Source: Rhizohabitans arisaemae
Lineage (GTDB): Bacteria; Actinomycetota; Actinomycetes; Streptosporangiales; Streptosporangiaceae
Reading direction: 5' to 3'
Assembly (NCBI RefSeq): GCF_025996515.1
Contig: NZ_BLRH01000034.1
Location: 1,178,001-1,242,000, forward strand
Length of the DNA stretch: 64,000 nucleotides
Shown here: piece after piece, positions 8,739 to 18,799 of the stretch
How positions within the stretch are numbered: the stretch's first letter is position 1
How the letters are laid out: each line of letters starts with the position of its first letter
Notes under the pieces: model-generated
What the model was told of the DNA's origin: nothing
The model's input: the letters and a program-made list of their open reading frames with translations, nothing else
Database searches by the model: none
Program-made: the position numbers and the translations under genes

Positions 8739-9845
8739 GTGATCAGATGGCGCGAGGGCACAGTGCTCCGGATCCGGCGGGAATGGCCCGGAGCGATCGA
8801 GCTGGACGTCGCCCTTGCCGACGACGTCGTGGGCGACGGCTCCGGCCGGTGCCGGGGGCTGGCCTACCCGGCCCTGGTGGGTATCCCCGAGCCCGGTGAC
8901 ACCGTGCTCCTGAACACGACCGCGCTCGCGATGGGTCTTGGCACCGGAGGGTACGCCATGGTCGTCGCGATACCGAACCGATTACCGAAAGATCCCGACG
9001 GGCCCGGCCATCTGGTCAAAGCACGTTACACCCCGCTGCAGACCACCGTGCTCGGCGCCGACGAACAGGACTCCCCCCACCACGCGCTGCTCCGCGACGC
9101 CGACGGCCTCGACGGCATGCCGGTGGTCGTCGCCGACCTGCACTCTGCCCTCCCCGCGATCCTGTGCGGCATCCGCGTCACCCGCCCGGACGCCCGCGTC
9201 GTCTACGTCATGCCGGACGGCGGCGCGCTCCCCGCCTGGTTCTCGATGTCGGCGGCCGAGCTCCGGCTGCGCGGCTGGATCTGCGGCACCGTGACCGTGG
9301 GACAGGCCTTCGGCGGCGACGTCGAGACGGTCACCCTGCACACCGGTCTGCTGGCGGCCAGGCATGTCCTCCACGCGGACGTGGCCGTCGTGGCCCAGGG
9401 GCCGGGAAACCTCGGCACGGGCACCCGGTGGGGCTTCTCCGGGGTCGCCGCGGGCGAGGCCGTCAACGCGGCGGCCGTGCTGGCCGGACGTCCGGTGGCC
9501 GCCCTGCGGGTGAGCGAGTCCGACGCCCGGGAGCGGCACGTGGGGGTCTCCCACCACTCCCTGACCGCGTACGGGCGGGTCGCCCTGGCCCGCGCCGACG
9601 TGGTCGTCCCCATGCTGCCCGGGGAGTTCGGGGCCCGGGTGACCGCCCAGGCCCAGGCGCTGGCCGACCGGCACACCCTCGTGCACGTCCCGGTGGACGG
9701 CCTGCACGAGGCGCTGACCACGAGCCCGGTCCGGCTCTCCAGCATGGGGCGGGGCCTCGCGGAGGACCCGGCCTGCTTCCTCACCTCGGCCGCCGCGGGC
9801 GTCCACACCGCCGCTCTCCTCCCCCACCGGGACACCGCCGGATAG
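8739..9845 (+). CDS. DUF3866 family protein
   Basis: A 368-residue conserved actinobacterial protein of unknown function. The whole length looks like one globular domain with no membrane segment or signal peptide. Recognisable conserved stretches are the opening RWREGTVLRIRREWPGA, the GLGTGGYAMVVA loop, VVYVMPDGGALPAWFS and the glycine-rich VAQGPGNLGTGTRWGFSG. The start is GTG 8739 and translation is probably leaderless. It is divergent from pafB, a frequent neighbour in this order, which does not by itself indicate a DNA-damage role. Confidence 0.85.
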   Translation: MIRWREGTVLRIRREWPGAIELDVALADDVVGDGSGRCRGLAYPALVGIPEPGDTVLLNTTALAMGLGTGGYAMVVAIPNRLPKDPDGPGHLVKARYTPLQTTVLGADEQDSPHHALLRDADGLDGMPVVVADLHSALPAILCGIRVTRPDARVVYVMPDGGALPAWFSMSAAELRLRGWICGTVTVGQAFGGDVETVTLHTGLLAARHVLHADVAVVAQGPGNLGTGTRWGFSGVAAGEAVNAAAVLAGRPVAALRVSESDARERHVGVSHHSLTAYGRVALARADVVVPMLPGEFGARVTAQAQALADRHTLVHVPVDGLHEALTTSPVRLSSMGRGLAEDPACFLTSAAAGVHTAALLPHRDTAG

Positions 9846-9969
9846 GCGCCGCCACGGGCACGCAGTCGCCGTACGGGGACCGTTCCGCGCGGGATGGCGG
9901 GTACGGGCTAATGCGAGGCGGCTGGGACTGCGGCGACGGCGCGAGCCCGAACCGGATCCGGAAAGCGGA

Positions 9970-10006
9970 CGGCCGGGCCCGCGCCGCCACGGCGCCGGCC
10001 CGGCCG
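9970..10006. terminator. Terminator hairpin between convergent genes
   Basis: Ten-base arms CGGCCGGGCC and GGCCCGGCCG, then one C:C mismatch and a further GCGCC/GGCGC stem closing a five-base loop. It lies between the DUF3866 gene and the FKBP gene, which converge. Confidence 0.7.
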
Positions 10007-10017
10007 CCGGAAACGCG

Positions 10018-10947
10018 TCAGTAGGCGCCGAGGACGTCCACGACGAAGACGAGCGTGTCGGTGCCCTTGATCTTGGGCTCGGAGCCCGCCTTGCCGTACC
10101 CCAGGTCCGGCGGGATGGAGAGCAGGACCCTGCTGCCCGTGGGCACCCCCACCAGCCCCTGGTCCCAGCCCTTGATCACTTTGCCGGTGCCGATCTCGAA
10201 GAGGATCGGCTGGCCCCGCTCCCAGCTGCTGTCGAAGGTGTCCCCGGAACCCCAGATCTTCCCGGTGTAGTGGACGAGGATCGAATCCCCGGACTTCACC
10301 GGCGGGCCGCCGCCCTTGATGACCGTCTCGGCCACCAGCTTCGCGGGGGCCTTCTTCTCGGTCTTGGTGGTGAGCGTGGGGGGCTTGTCCCCACCCGGGT
10401 GCTCCAGCTTCACCCCGGCCGTCTTCGCGTCGGCCGCCTCGCCGACGGCGGCGACCGGCGCCGTGCCGAGCACGTCCACCACGAACACCTGCGCCTGCTT
10501 GGCGGCGTCGGCATCCGGCGTGGCCTGGGGCGGCAGCGCGTCCTTGGCCACCACCGTGTAGAAGCGGCTGCCGGGCTTGCGACCCTCGAAGCCCTTGCGC
10601 ACCACGTCCGGGAGCGTCTCGTTGATCTTCACGACCTGCGGGTTGCCCTCGTCGTAGGTCGAGGCGGCCACCCCGTTGGTCTTCCCGTCCCAGGTGAAGA
10701 CCGTGACGTCGGCGACCACCTGGTCGCCGTTCTTGACCTCGGTCCCCTGTCCCTCCTTAAGGACCTTGGACGAGGACACCACAGGCGGATCACCCGCCGG
10801 GAACGTGACCTGAGGCTTCTTGCCGACCTCACCGGTGACCGTCACCTCGGAGGAAGCCGAGGAGCCGGAGGAGGCCGACGTGGAGGAGCCGCCGCACGCT
10901 GTGGCGAACAGGAGCGGCACGGCTGCGAGTAGGGCTAGGCGGCGCAT
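10018..10947 (-). CDS. FKBP-type peptidyl-prolyl isomerase lipoprotein, two FKBP-like domains
   Basis: A 309-residue exported protein. The N-terminus (MRRLALLAAVPLLFATAC) is a signal peptide with a lipobox-like ATAC, so Cys18 is probably lipidated and the protein sits on the outer face of the membrane. The C-terminal FKBP domain (about 205-309) is canonical: VHYTGKIWGSGDTFDSSW, KVIKGWDQGLVGVPTGSR and IPPDLGYG. The first half (about 60-165) has the same layout (KEGQGTEVKNGDQVVADVTV, VRKGFEGRKPGSRF, VVDVLGTAP) but lacks the Tyr and Trp pocket residues, so it is probably a degenerate second domain. ATG 10947 follows GAGGGA. Confidence 0.9.
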   Translation of the reverse strand: MRRLALLAAVPLLFATACGGSSTSASSGSSASSEVTVTGEVGKKPQVTFPAGDPPVVSSSKVLKEGQGTEVKNGDQVVADVTVFTWDGKTNGVAASTYDEGNPQVVKINETLPDVVRKGFEGRKPGSRFYTVVAKDALPPQATPDADAAKQAQVFVVDVLGTAPVAAVGEAADAKTAGVKLEHPGGDKPPTLTTKTEKKAPAKLVAETVIKGGGPPVKSGDSILVHYTGKIWGSGDTFDSSWERGQPILFEIGTGKVIKGWDQGLVGVPTGSRVLLSIPPDLGYGKAGSEPKIKGTDTLVFVVDVLGAY

Positions 10948-11038
10948 GGACTTCCCTCGTTTGGACGGCGGGTTTTGCCACACTACCCGAGCCGTGGACC
11001 CAAGACTCCACTTGTGATCGTCGGCATGTCGCCCGGTT

Positions 11039-12397
11039 TCACATACCCGCGATGAGTTTCTCCACCCGCTCGTCGACGCTTCTGAAGGGGTCCTTGCACA
11101 GCACGGTGCGCTGTGCCTGGTCGTTGAGCTTCAGGTGCACCCAGTCCACGGTGAAGTCGCGCCGCTTCTCCTGCGCCCGGCGGATGAACTCACCCCGGAG
11201 CCTGGCCCGGGTGGTCTGCGGGGGGATCGACTTCGCCTCGAAGACCCTCAGGTCGTTGGTCACGCGTTCCACCGCGCCCTTGCGCTGGAGCAGGTAGTAG
11301 AGCCCTCGGCGGCGGTGCACGTCGTGGTACGCGAGATCGAGCTGGGCGACCCTCGGCGAGGAGAGCGGAAGGTCGTACTTCTGCCGGTAGCGCTCGATGA
11401 GCTGAAACTTCGTGACCCAGTCGATCTCCCTGGCCACCAGGTCCAGGTTCCCGGTGTCCACGGCCCGGAGCGTGCGCTCCCAGAGCTCCAGGACCCGCCT
11501 GGTGATCTCGTCCCCGCCGCGCCGGGAGACGAAGTCCTGGGCCTTGCTCAGGTACTCCTGCTGGACCTCCAGCGAGCTCGCCTCCCGGCCGTTGGCCAGA
11601 CGCACCCGCCTCCGCCCGGTCATGTCGTGGCTGACCTCGCGGATCGCCCTGATCGGGTTCTCCAGGGTGAGGTCCCGCATCACCACGCCGGCCTCGACCA
11701 TCCGCAGCACCAGGTCGGTCGCCCCGACCTTGAGCAGCATCGTCGTCTCCGACATGTTGGAATCGCCGACGATCACGTGCAGACGGCGGAACCTCTCGGC
11801 GTCGGCGTGCGGCTCGTCCCGGGTGTTGATGATCGGCCGGGAGCGGGTGGTCGCGCTGGAGACGCCCTCCCAGATGTGCTCGGCGCGCTGCGAGACGCAG
11901 TAGACCGCCCCGCGCGGCGTCTGCAGGACCTTGCCGGCGCCGCAGATGATCTGCCGGGTCACCAGGAACGGGATCAGCACGTCGGCGAGGCGCCCGAACT
12001 CCCCGTGCCGCCCGACGAGATAGTTCTCGTGGCACCCGTAGGAGTTGCCGGCCGAGTCGGTGTTGTTCTTGAAGAGGTAGATGTCGCCCGCGATCCCCTC
12101 CTCCCGGAGCCGACGCTCGGCGTCGACCAGGAGCCCTTCGAGGATCCGCTCTCCGGCCTTGTCGTGAACGACCAGCTCGATCACGTTGTCGCATTCAGGT
12201 GTGGCGTACTCCGGATGACTGCCCACATCGAGGTAGAGTCGCGCGCCGTTGCGGAGGAACACGTTGCTCGACCGGCCCCAGGAGACCACCCGCCGGAAGA
12301 GGTACCGCGCGACCTCGTCCGGCGACAGCCGCCGCTGACCGCGGAACGTACACGTGACGCCGTATTCGTTCTCAAGCCCGAAAATTCGTCGATCCAC
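11039..12397 (-). CDS. pafA: Pup--protein ligase PafA
   Basis: A 452-residue carboxylate-amine ligase of the glutamine-synthetase-like fold. It uses ATP to join the C-terminal Glu of Pup to substrate lysines. The ATP/Mg motif [12 protein letters not shown] opens the protein, followed by [19 protein letters not shown] and [20 protein letters not shown]. The Dop-specific insertion is absent, which separates it from the paralogous Dop at 15823-17340. The start is GTG 12397 with TAGCCT six bases upstream and no clear Shine-Dalgarno. It is separated from prcA by over 400 bases, so it is probably transcribed from its own promoter. Confidence 0.96.
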   Translation of the reverse strand: MDRRIFGLENEYGVTCTFRGQRRLSPDEVARYLFRRVVSWGRSSNVFLRNGARLYLDVGSHPEYATPECDNVIELVVHDKAGERILEGLLVDAERRLREEGIAGDIYLFKNNTDSAGNSYGCHENYLVGRHGEFGRLADVLIPFLVTRQIICGAGKVLQTPRGAVYCVSQRAEHIWEGVSSATTRSRPIINTRDEPHADAERFRRLHVIVGDSNMSETTMLLKVGATDLVLRMVEAGVVMRDLTLENPIRAIREVSHDMTGRRRVRLANGREASSLEVQQEYLSKAQDFVSRRGGDEITRRVLELWERTLRAVDTGNLDLVAREIDWVTKFQLIERYRQKYDLPLSSPRVAQLDLAYHDVHRRRGLYYLLQRKGAVERVTNDLRVFEAKSIPPQTTRARLRGEFIRRAQEKRRDFTVDWVHLKLNDQAQRTVLCKDPFRSVDERVEKLIAGM

Positions 12398-12826
12398 GCC
12401 CTCAGGCTATGCGCAAGGCGCCCGTTACGGGAGTGATCTCCCACCCTCGATTTGGACACCCTGCCTCCGACCCGTCCCGGAAACGGTCGGCGCGGCGGCG
12501 GAACCGGCTCTCCGGCGCGGCGGACCACCCGCGGAAACCGGGCTCGGCACCGGCTCGCGGGCCCGGTCGCCCGTCCCTGCCGACCCCGAGACCCGGCGGG
12601 TACCGATCCCGTAGGGCTCCGCGCCGTGGGGGAGCCGACGCCTCGACGGCGGCCACGCCACTCCGGCGCCCCGCCACGGAACCGGCCCGATCCCCCGGCA
12701 GGCCGGAAGGACCCTGGGCCGGATCCCGTGGAGCCCCGGTCCCGGCCGCTCCGCGTCGGAGGGGCGGCCCCGTACCTCACCGCACCCGGAAGTCCTCCGG
12801 GCCCGGGGTGGGGCGTCCGCCCTACG
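12398..12826. other. Intergenic region between prcA and pafA
   Basis: About 430 bases of very GC-rich sequence with no convincing gene. Open frames on both strands exist but have Arg/Pro/Gly-rich shadow composition and no ribosome-binding sites. It holds the pafA promoter box and, at 12785-12801, a weak hairpin (CCCGGA/TCCGGG) just downstream of prcA. Confidence 0.6.
12404..12409 (-). promoter_or_regulatory. -10 element of pafA (leaderless type)
   Basis: TAGCCT on the minus strand, then six bases (GAGGGC) and the GTG start at 12397. No clear -35 is visible. Confidence 0.55.
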
Positions 12827-13639
12827 TCAGCCGGTGTCGATGTCTCCCTCGGGCGCGGTCAGCGGCTCACCGTCGTCGGTGGTCGTGGGCGGCGGCGTGG
12901 GCGCGGTGGGCGGAGCCTCGGAAGCGGTGGGAGGCGGGGCCGCGGGGGCGCGCACCTGGGCGAGCAGCTGCTCCAGCCGGGCACCGCCGACCCGGCGGAA
13001 CTTGCGGTGTTCGCGGCGCCGGTCCAGCACCGCCACCTCAAGCTGCGAGGCGGGGATGTCGTCCCCACCGGGTTCGGTGAGCGCCTTCAGCGCCGCGCCG
13101 AGGGCTTCGTGCACCTGCATGCCTACGCGGAAGTGCTCCTTGAGGCGTCCGGCGACCTGGTCGACCTGACCGCCGATCGCCACGAAACCCGTCTCGTCGG
13201 CGACGGAGCCGTCGAAGGAGAGCCGGTAGATCTGGTCTCCGTCGGCGGTGTCGCCCACCTCGGCGACGACGACCTCCACCTCGTACGGCTTGCGCGCCTC
13301 GGTGAAAATCATGCCCAGGGTCTGGGTGTAGAGGTTGGCCAACCCCCGGGCGGTGACGTCGGTCCGGTCGTAGTTGTAGCCGTTGATGTCGGCGTACCGG
13401 ATGCCGCCGAGCCGGAGGTTCTCGAACTCGTTGTACTTGCCGACGGCCGCGAACCCGATCCGGTCGTAGATCTCACTGATCTTGTGCATCGTCCGGGACG
13501 GGTTGGGGGCGACGAACAGGATCCCGTCGTCGTACTGCAGCACGACGACGCTGCGGCCCCGCGCGATGCCCTTACGCGCGAAATCCGCCTTGTCCCGCAT
13601 CTCCTGTTCAGGGGAGACGTATCCAAAAGGCATGCCCAC
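12827..13639 (-). CDS. prcA: 20S proteasome alpha subunit PrcA
   Basis: A 270-residue alpha-ring subunit that gates the proteasome and docks the ATPase ring. The N-terminus MPFGYVSPEQEMRDKADFARKGIARG is the gating segment of actinobacterial PrcA. There is no catalytic Thr. The C-terminal 40 residues form a Pro/Thr/Ala-rich acidic tail, longer than in many homologues. GTG 13639 is used because the purine-rich AGGAGAGGA is placed correctly for it; ATG two codons later is an alternative. It follows prcB by 37 bases. Confidence 0.96.
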   Translation of the reverse strand: MGMPFGYVSPEQEMRDKADFARKGIARGRSVVVLQYDDGILFVAPNPSRTMHKISEIYDRIGFAAVGKYNEFENLRLGGIRYADINGYNYDRTDVTARGLANLYTQTLGMIFTEARKPYEVEVVVAEVGDTADGDQIYRLSFDGSVADETGFVAIGGQVDQVAGRLKEHFRVGMQVHEALGAALKALTEPGGDDIPASQLEVAVLDRRREHRKFRRVGGARLEQLLAQVRAPAAPPPTASEAPPTAPTPPPTTTDDGEPLTAPEGDIDTG

Positions 13640-13676
13640 CGGTGGCGATCCTCTCCTAGGTCCAGATCCTGTACGG

Positions 13677-14492
13677 CTAGCGCAGCGGGGCGACGGGGCC
13701 GTCGGGCGCGGTCATGCGCGCGTCCAGCAGCGTCTGGACGTATCCGGCGACCTCGTCGTCCGGCAACCTCCGGAATCCGTCGGCGGTTATCACCGCGACC
13801 ACCGGCCAGATGCGCCGGGTGACGTCGGGCCCACCGGTCGCCGAGTCGTCGTCCGCGGCGTCGTACAGCGCCTGCAGGCACGTCAGCACGGCGTCGTCCG
13901 GCGCGGCGTCCTCCCGGTAGAGCTTCTTCAGCGATCCGCGGGCGAAGATGGAGCCCGAGCCGATGGAGTAGAACCCCTTGTGCTCGTACGGCCCCCCGCC
14001 GACGTCGTAACCGAAAATCCGCCCGGTGTCCGTGATCTCATCATAGGCGGCGAGCAACGGGACGAACACGAAGCCCTGCATCGCGGCGGTCAGGTTGTTC
14101 CGCACCATGGTCGCGAGCCGGTTGGCCTTGCCTTCGACGGAGAGGGTGCGGCCCTCGTTCTTTTCGTAGTGCTCCAGCTCGACCGCGAACAACCTCGCCA
14201 CCTCGATGCCGAGGCTGGCGGTCCCGGCGATCCCCATGCAGGAGTACTCGTCGGTCCGGAAGACCTTCTCGATGTCCCTCTGGGCGATCATGTTGCCCAT
14301 CGTGGAGCGCCGGTCGCCCGCCATCACCACACCGCCTTGGCAGGACACCGTCACAATCGTGGTCGCGTGCGGGATCTCGTCCCCGGCGGCGGCGCCGGGG
14401 ACGGCTCGCCGTCCCGGTAGGAGATCTGGGGCGTATGACGTCAAGAACTCGGTAAACGATGACACGCCCGGGTTCATGAAAAGACGATCCAC
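13677..14492 (-). CDS. prcB: 20S proteasome beta subunit PrcB
   Basis: A 271-residue catalytic subunit. The propeptide (residues 1-43) ends at HA, and self-cleavage exposes Thr44 in [19 protein letters not shown]. The conserved Asp (GDRR) and Lys (IEKVF) of the catalytic centre are present, as are the [10 protein letters not shown] and late Ser/Asp motifs. The start is GTG 14492 with GGAGGGA upstream. An SRPBCC gene and about 240 bases separate it from pup, so the usual pup-prcB-prcA run is interrupted. Confidence 0.97.
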   Translation of the reverse strand: MDRLFMNPGVSSFTEFLTSYAPDLLPGRRAVPGAAAGDEIPHATTIVTVSCQGGVVMAGDRRSTMGNMIAQRDIEKVFRTDEYSCMGIAGTASLGIEVARLFAVELEHYEKNEGRTLSVEGKANRLATMVRNNLTAAMQGFVFVPLLAAYDEITDTGRIFGYDVGGGPYEHKGFYSIGSGSIFARGSLKKLYREDAAPDDAVLTCLQALYDAADDDSATGGPDVTRRIWPVVAVITADGFRRLPDDEVAGYVQTLLDARMTAPDGPVAPLR

Positions 14493-14731
14493 GCGAGGCT
14501 CCCTCCGCCGTAAGGGCTCTTACGCCAGAACCCTACTCATGTCGGCCGGGTGCTCGCAGCCCGCAGGGGCACCTCGGAGATCAGCTCAGCGCGAACCGAA
14601 GGTGGCGGCGGGTCCGGTGTGTCCCCGGTGACCGCGTCGGCCCGCCGCAGGGAGCCCCGCCTTGGCCGGGGTCCGGCACCCGGGCGACTCCGGGGCGATC
14701 CGGTCAGGCGATCCGGGCCGAGGTCCGCCGG

Positions 14732-15214
14732 TCAGCGCGGTTCGCGTGGGCGGGGGACCGTGACAGGGGGTATCTCACCCCGCCAGGCGCCCGTTTCGAC
14801 GCCCCTGGACTCGATGAAGGCCCGGAATCGGTTGAGGTCCCGCCCGATGCGGCGGCCGACGATCCCCAGGGCGTCGCCGACCCGCTCGACCGGCCCCATG
14901 GGGTCGTACTCCATCGTCAGGGTGACCCTGGTGGCGGACTCGTGGACCGGATCGAAGGAGACGACTCCGGTGTGGTGGGGCGAGGTGACGGTGCACCAGG
15001 CCACCCGCTCGTCGGGGCACTGCTCGACTATCTCGGCCTCGAACTCGCGCCGGACACCCGCGATCTCGGCGACCCAGACCGTGCGGGTGTCCGTCAACTG
15101 CTCGACCGTCTGCACTCCCTCCATGAAATCGGGGAATGTCGCGAACTGGGTCCACTGGTTGTACGCGGTCCGTACGGGGACGCCGACCTCCACCGAGTGC
15201 TGGATCTTGCTCAC
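14732..15214 (-). CDS. SRPBCC (START/Bet v1-like) ligand-binding protein
   Basis: A 160-residue single-domain protein of the polyketide-cyclase/coenzyme-Q-binding SRPBCC group. It opens with the signature IQHSVEVGVPVRTAYNQWTQ and continues with FPDFMEGVQTVEQL, which form the first strand and helix of the helix-grip fold. No signal peptide is visible. Such proteins bind hydrophobic ligands or act as cyclases and dehydratases; the ligand cannot be told from the sequence. GTG 15214 follows AGGAGGGAG. It lies between pup and prcB on the same strand, which is an unusual place and suggests co-transcription with proteasome genes. Confidence 0.85.
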   Translation of the reverse strand: MSKIQHSVEVGVPVRTAYNQWTQFATFPDFMEGVQTVEQLTDTRTVWVAEIAGVRREFEAEIVEQCPDERVAWCTVTSPHHTGVVSFDPVHESATRVTLTMEYDPMGPVERVGDALGIVGRRIGRDLNRFRAFIESRGVETGAWRGEIPPVTVPRPREPR

Positions 15215-15383
15215 GGACCTGCTCCCTCCTGTTGGGATTCGAGGGACAGGCCTGCCCGAGCAATCGGCGAAATCACCAAACTCACCGAAATTACCGTCCT
15301 ACCTGGGCGAACCCCCGTACGGGTCACCCACGATCGGAGCAGCGACGATCAACTATGGCCAAAAGTGATAAATAGGCAAAGAC

Positions 15384-15593
15384 CTACTGACCACCCTTTT
15401 GAACGTAACTCCTGACGAACTCCTCGGCATTCTCCTCAAGGACCTCGTCGATCTCATCGAGGATCGCGTCAACGTCGTCCGTGAGTTTCTCCTGGCGCTC
15501 CTGAACGTCCGTCGATGCCTGGGTTTCGGTCTCTTCAACTTCACTGTCACGCCGACCGGTCTGCTTCTGGCCGCCGGTATCCTTCGTCGCCAT
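15384..15593 (-). CDS. pup: Prokaryotic ubiquitin-like protein Pup
   Basis: A 69-residue, acidic, intrinsically disordered tag. The C-terminal half (DDVDAILDEIDEVLEENAEEFVRSYVQKGGQ region) contains the helix that threads into the ATPase coiled coils and ends in Gly-Gly-Gln. The terminal Gln means Dop must deamidate it to Glu before PafA can ligate it. ATG 15593 has GGAGGT five bases upstream. It lies downstream of dop on the same strand. Confidence 0.97.
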   Translation of the reverse strand: MATKDTGGQKQTGRRDSEVEETETQASTDVQERQEKLTDDVDAILDEIDEVLEENAEEFVRSYVQKGGQ

Positions 15594-15822
15594 GTGCTAC
15601 CTCCGCTCGGGGGAACCTTCTCCCTAGTATCTTCCCCGAATCACACGATATTTCGCGCCGGGTGGGAAGTCGCCTGTGGATCATCCGTGGATCGGCCCGC
15701 GGACGCCGTACCCCGCCGCTTGCGCGACGGCCGCCCCACGCAGGGCGTGAAGCGGGTCACGGACGACCCGCCACGCCGTTTCGGACGCGGGCCGCACCGC
15801 CGCGCCGAGCCGAAAACCCGGG

Positions 15823-17340
15823 TCACCTGCCGCCGGTGAGCGCGGCCACCAGCTCCGCCGCCGTGTGGCAGCGGTCGAGGAGATCCCCCACGTGGGCCTT
15901 GGTCCCGCGCAGCGGCTCCAGGGTGGGGACCCGCTGCAGGGACTCCCGGCCGGGGATGTCGAAGATCACGGAGTCCCAGGACGCCGCGGCGACCGACTCG
16001 CTGAACTGGCGCAGGCACCGGCCCCGGAAATAGGCCCGGGTGTCCTCCGGAGGCGCCTGTACGGCCCGCTCGACCTTGGACTCGTCGACCAGCCGCTGCA
16101 TCCGCCCGCGGGCCACCAGGCGGTTGTAGAGGCCGCGATCGGGCCTCAGGTCGGAGTACTGCAGGTCGACCAGTTGCAGCCGGGGATGGGACCACGGGAG
16201 GCCGTCCCGGGTGCGGTAGCCCTCCAGCAGCTCCAGCTTGGCCACCCAGTCGAGTTCCCCGGAGAGCTGCATCGGGTCGTCGGCGAGCCGGGTCAGCACC
16301 GACTCCCAGCGGTCCAGCACGTCCTTGGTCATCTCGTCGACGGCGGTGCCGTGCCGGTCCTCGACGTACTTGCGCGCCTGCTCCAGGTACTCCATCTGCA
16401 GCTGGACGGCCGTCATCTTCCGGCCGTCCCGCAAGCCGATCTCGTACCGGCAGGTCGGGTCGTGGGAGACGGCCCGCAGCGCCGCCACGGGCAGCTCGAC
16501 GGAGAGGTCCTGGGTGAGGTATCCGTCCTCGATCATCGCCAGGACCAGCGCGGTCGAGCCGAGCTTGAGGTAGGTCGAGATCTCCGACATGTTCGCGTCG
16601 CCGATGATGACGTGCAGGCGGCGGTACTTCTCCGGATCCGCGTGCGGCTCGTCCCGGGTGTTGATGATCGGCCGTTTGAGCGTCGTCTCCAGGCCCACCT
16701 CCACCTCGAAGAAGTCGGCCCGCTGGCTGATCTGGAAGCCCTCGCCCCGCGAGTCCTGGCCGATGCCGACCCGGCCCGCGCCGCAGACCACCTGGCGGGA
16801 GACGAAGAACGGCGTCAGATGCCGCACGATCTCGGCGAACGGCGTCGCGCGGCGCATCAGGTAGTTCTCGTGGCAGCCGTAGGAGGCGCCCTTGTTGTCG
16901 GTGTTGTTCTTGTACAGCTGGATGGGCGAGCCCGCCGGCATCGCCGACGCCCGCGTGGCGGCGGCCTGCATGACCCGCTCCCCCGCCTTGTCCCAGATCA
17001 CCGCCGCCCGCGGATTGGTGCACTCCGGGGTGGAGTACTCCGGATGAGCGTGGTCGACGTAGAGCCGTGCGCCGTTGGTCAGGATCACGTTCGCCAGGCC
17101 GAGGTCCTCGTCGGTGAGCTGACTCGAATCCGCGACCTCCCGCGCGAGGTCGAAACCCCGCGCGTCCCGGAGCGGATTCTCCTCCTCGAAGTCCCATCGG
17201 GCCCGGCGGGCCCGCGCGGCGGACTCCGCGAGGTACGCGTTCACCACCTGGGACGAGGTCACCATCGCGTTGGCGCCCGGCTGCCCGGGCACGGATATTC
17301 CGTACTCGGTCTCGATCCCCATCACCCGCCGAACCGTCAT
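15823..17340 (-). CDS. dop: Pup deamidase/depupylase Dop
   Basis: A 505-residue paralogue of PafA that deamidates the C-terminal Gln of Pup and removes Pup from tagged proteins. The opening [20 protein letters not shown] carries the nucleotide-binding Glu pair. Residues about 40-80 ([19 protein letters not shown]) form the insertion loop that distinguishes Dop from Paf[19 protein letters not shown] and [19 protein letters not shown] follow. ATG 17340 has GAGGG upstream; the longer open frame adds a tail that homologues lack. Confidence 0.96.
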   Translation of the reverse strand: MTVRRVMGIETEYGISVPGQPGANAMVTSSQVVNAYLAESAARARRARWDFEEENPLRDARGFDLAREVADSSQLTDEDLGLANVILTNGARLYVDHAHPEYSTPECTNPRAAVIWDKAGERVMQAAATRASAMPAGSPIQLYKNNTDNKGASYGCHENYLMRRATPFAEIVRHLTPFFVSRQVVCGAGRVGIGQDSRGEGFQISQRADFFEVEVGLETTLKRPIINTRDEPHADPEKYRRLHVIIGDANMSEISTYLKLGSTALVLAMIEDGYLTQDLSVELPVAALRAVSHDPTCRYEIGLRDGRKMTAVQLQMEYLEQARKYVEDRHGTAVDEMTKDVLDRWESVLTRLADDPMQLSGELDWVAKLELLEGYRTRDGLPWSHPRLQLVDLQYSDLRPDRGLYNRLVARGRMQRLVDESKVERAVQAPPEDTRAYFRGRCLRQFSESVAAASWDSVIFDIPGRESLQRVPTLEPLRGTKAHVGDLLDRCHTAAELVAALTGGR

Positions 17341-17431
17341 GCGCACCCTCTGTTCATCCGGCTGTCCGACCCTCGGTGGTTCGCCATGTACCCAGAGCCT
17401 AGACCGTTCCCTCCCCACTGCGACCAGACAG

Positions 17432-18661
17432 TTACGGCAGAGAGGCTTTTTCGTGTCGTTCCGGTTCGCGTGATGTGTCCGTTTCATGGAGCCAGCGGTA
17501 GCCGCTTGGGGCCTGGGTCGGCGCCACGGGTTCCGGGATCACGACGGGTGGGGCCGGGGGTGGCTCGGGGACGCCCGAACCACGCAGATGCTCCAGGGAT
17601 TTGCGCAGCCACGGCCGCATCACCCGCTGCAGGGGACGCTCGGCGAACCGCCACACCAGATAGGACAGGAGGATCGCGATCGCCGTGGTGACGAGCGCGG
17701 TCGGCCAGGGGCCCAGCCACGTGCGCAGCGGGGGGATGGCGACGGCGGCGACGGTCTGGTGGAGCAGGTACAGCGGATAGGTCAGCGCGCCCAGGGTCGC
17801 CAGGCGCCGCCATCTCAGCCGGCGCAGCCCGCCCAGGGCGATGAGGGCGATCGCCACGAAGATCAAGGTGATGGTGAGGATCACCGCCCAGTCGGGGGCG
17901 GGCATCGCGGCCCGGCCGACCAGCTTGATCCGGCCGGCGAAGCGCTCGGTGGCGGAGTAGACGGCGAGCGCCCAGGTGGCGCCGACGAAACACCAGAGGA
18001 TCAGCGAGGAGCCGTACTTGTAGATCAGGAAGAAGGCCATCCCCGCGATGAAGTAGGGGGCGGACTTGGGCAGCAGGACGAGGTCGAGGAGCTCGCTCTC
18101 CACCCGGGAGGCGAACACCGCGCCGATCAGCCAGAGCCCCATGAAGATCAGGCAGCGCCGCAGCGTCACCCCGATCAGGACGAGTACGGCGATCAGCACG
18201 TAGAACCGCAGCTCCACCCAGAGCGTCCAGAAGACCCCGCTCGCGTCCAGGACGCCGACCCCGCGCTGCAGCATGGTCAGGTTGACCAGGTACTGCCGGA
18301 GCGAGAGCTCCGGGTCGAACGCGGTCACCGCGGTGAGCTCGTAGACTCCGGCGATCGCCAGGACGGTCAGCCAGTACGCCGGGAAGAGCCGGACGACCCG
18401 GGAGACCGCGAACTCACCGACCCCGCGGCCCCAGACGCTCATCAAGATCACGAAGCCGCTGATGACGAAGAACAGCTCGACCCCGAAGATGCCCAGCGAG
18501 GCGGCCGCGGCGACCTCGGGAAAGAGCGAGGACGGCCGGGTTCCCCAGAGCGATCCGAAGGCCACGAAGTAGTGGAAGGCGAGAACGGCGAAGGCCGCGA
18601 CGAAGCGGAGAAGATCCAGTTCGGTCAGCCGTGCGGACTCGCGCGAGGACTCCCGGATCAC
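17432..18661 (-). CDS. Acyltransferase 3 family membrane protein (OafA/YrhL-like)
   Basis: A 409-residue integral membrane protein with about ten predicted helices. It opens with [19 protein letters not shown], which contains the Arg and catalytic His of the acyltransferase-3 family, and continues with [13 protein letters not shown]. Family members O-acylate sugars, antibiotics or cell-envelope polymers; the acceptor here is unknown. The last 50 residues are Pro-rich and cytoplasmic. GTG 18661 is the listed start, without a strong ribosome-binding site. It sits between dop and the proteasomal ATPase gene on the same strand but has no obvious link to pupylation, so it is probably a lineage-specific insertion. 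Confidence 0.88.
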   Translation of the reverse strand: MIRESSRESARLTELDLLRFVAAFAVLAFHYFVAFGSLWGTRPSSLFPEVAAAASLGIFGVELFFVISGFVILMSVWGRGVGEFAVSRVVRLFPAYWLTVLAIAGVYELTAVTAFDPELSLRQYLVNLTMLQRGVGVLDASGVFWTLWVELRFYVLIAVLVLIGVTLRRCLIFMGLWLIGAVFASRVESELLDLVLLPKSAPYFIAGMAFFLIYKYGSSLILWCFVGATWALAVYSATERFAGRIKLVGRAAMPAPDWAVILTITLIFVAIALIALGGLRRLRWRRLATLGALTYPLYLLHQTVAAVAIPPLRTWLGPWPTALVTTAIAILLSYLVWRFAERPLQRVMRPWLRKSLEHLRGSGVPEPPPAPPVVIPEPVAPTQAPSGYRWLHETDTSREPERHEKASLP

Positions 18662-18799
18662 CGAGGAGCCGGGCCATGTCGATCAAACACGGAGCTTTGA
18701 CGCGCATCCGACCGCACCGGTTCCCAGGAACCTCACAGGTAACAGGCGCTCCGGGCGGCACATCTCCCACGGGAGACGCGCCGCCCGGTCGTACGGCCG

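Noticed and set aside
12181-12780. Minus-strand frame upstream of pafA
   Set aside because: Shadow composition; the PafA family N-terminus fixes the start at 12397.
12409-13080. Plus-strand frame running from the pafA-prcA gap into prcA
   Set aside because: Very high Arg/Pro content and overlap with the well-supported prcA gene.
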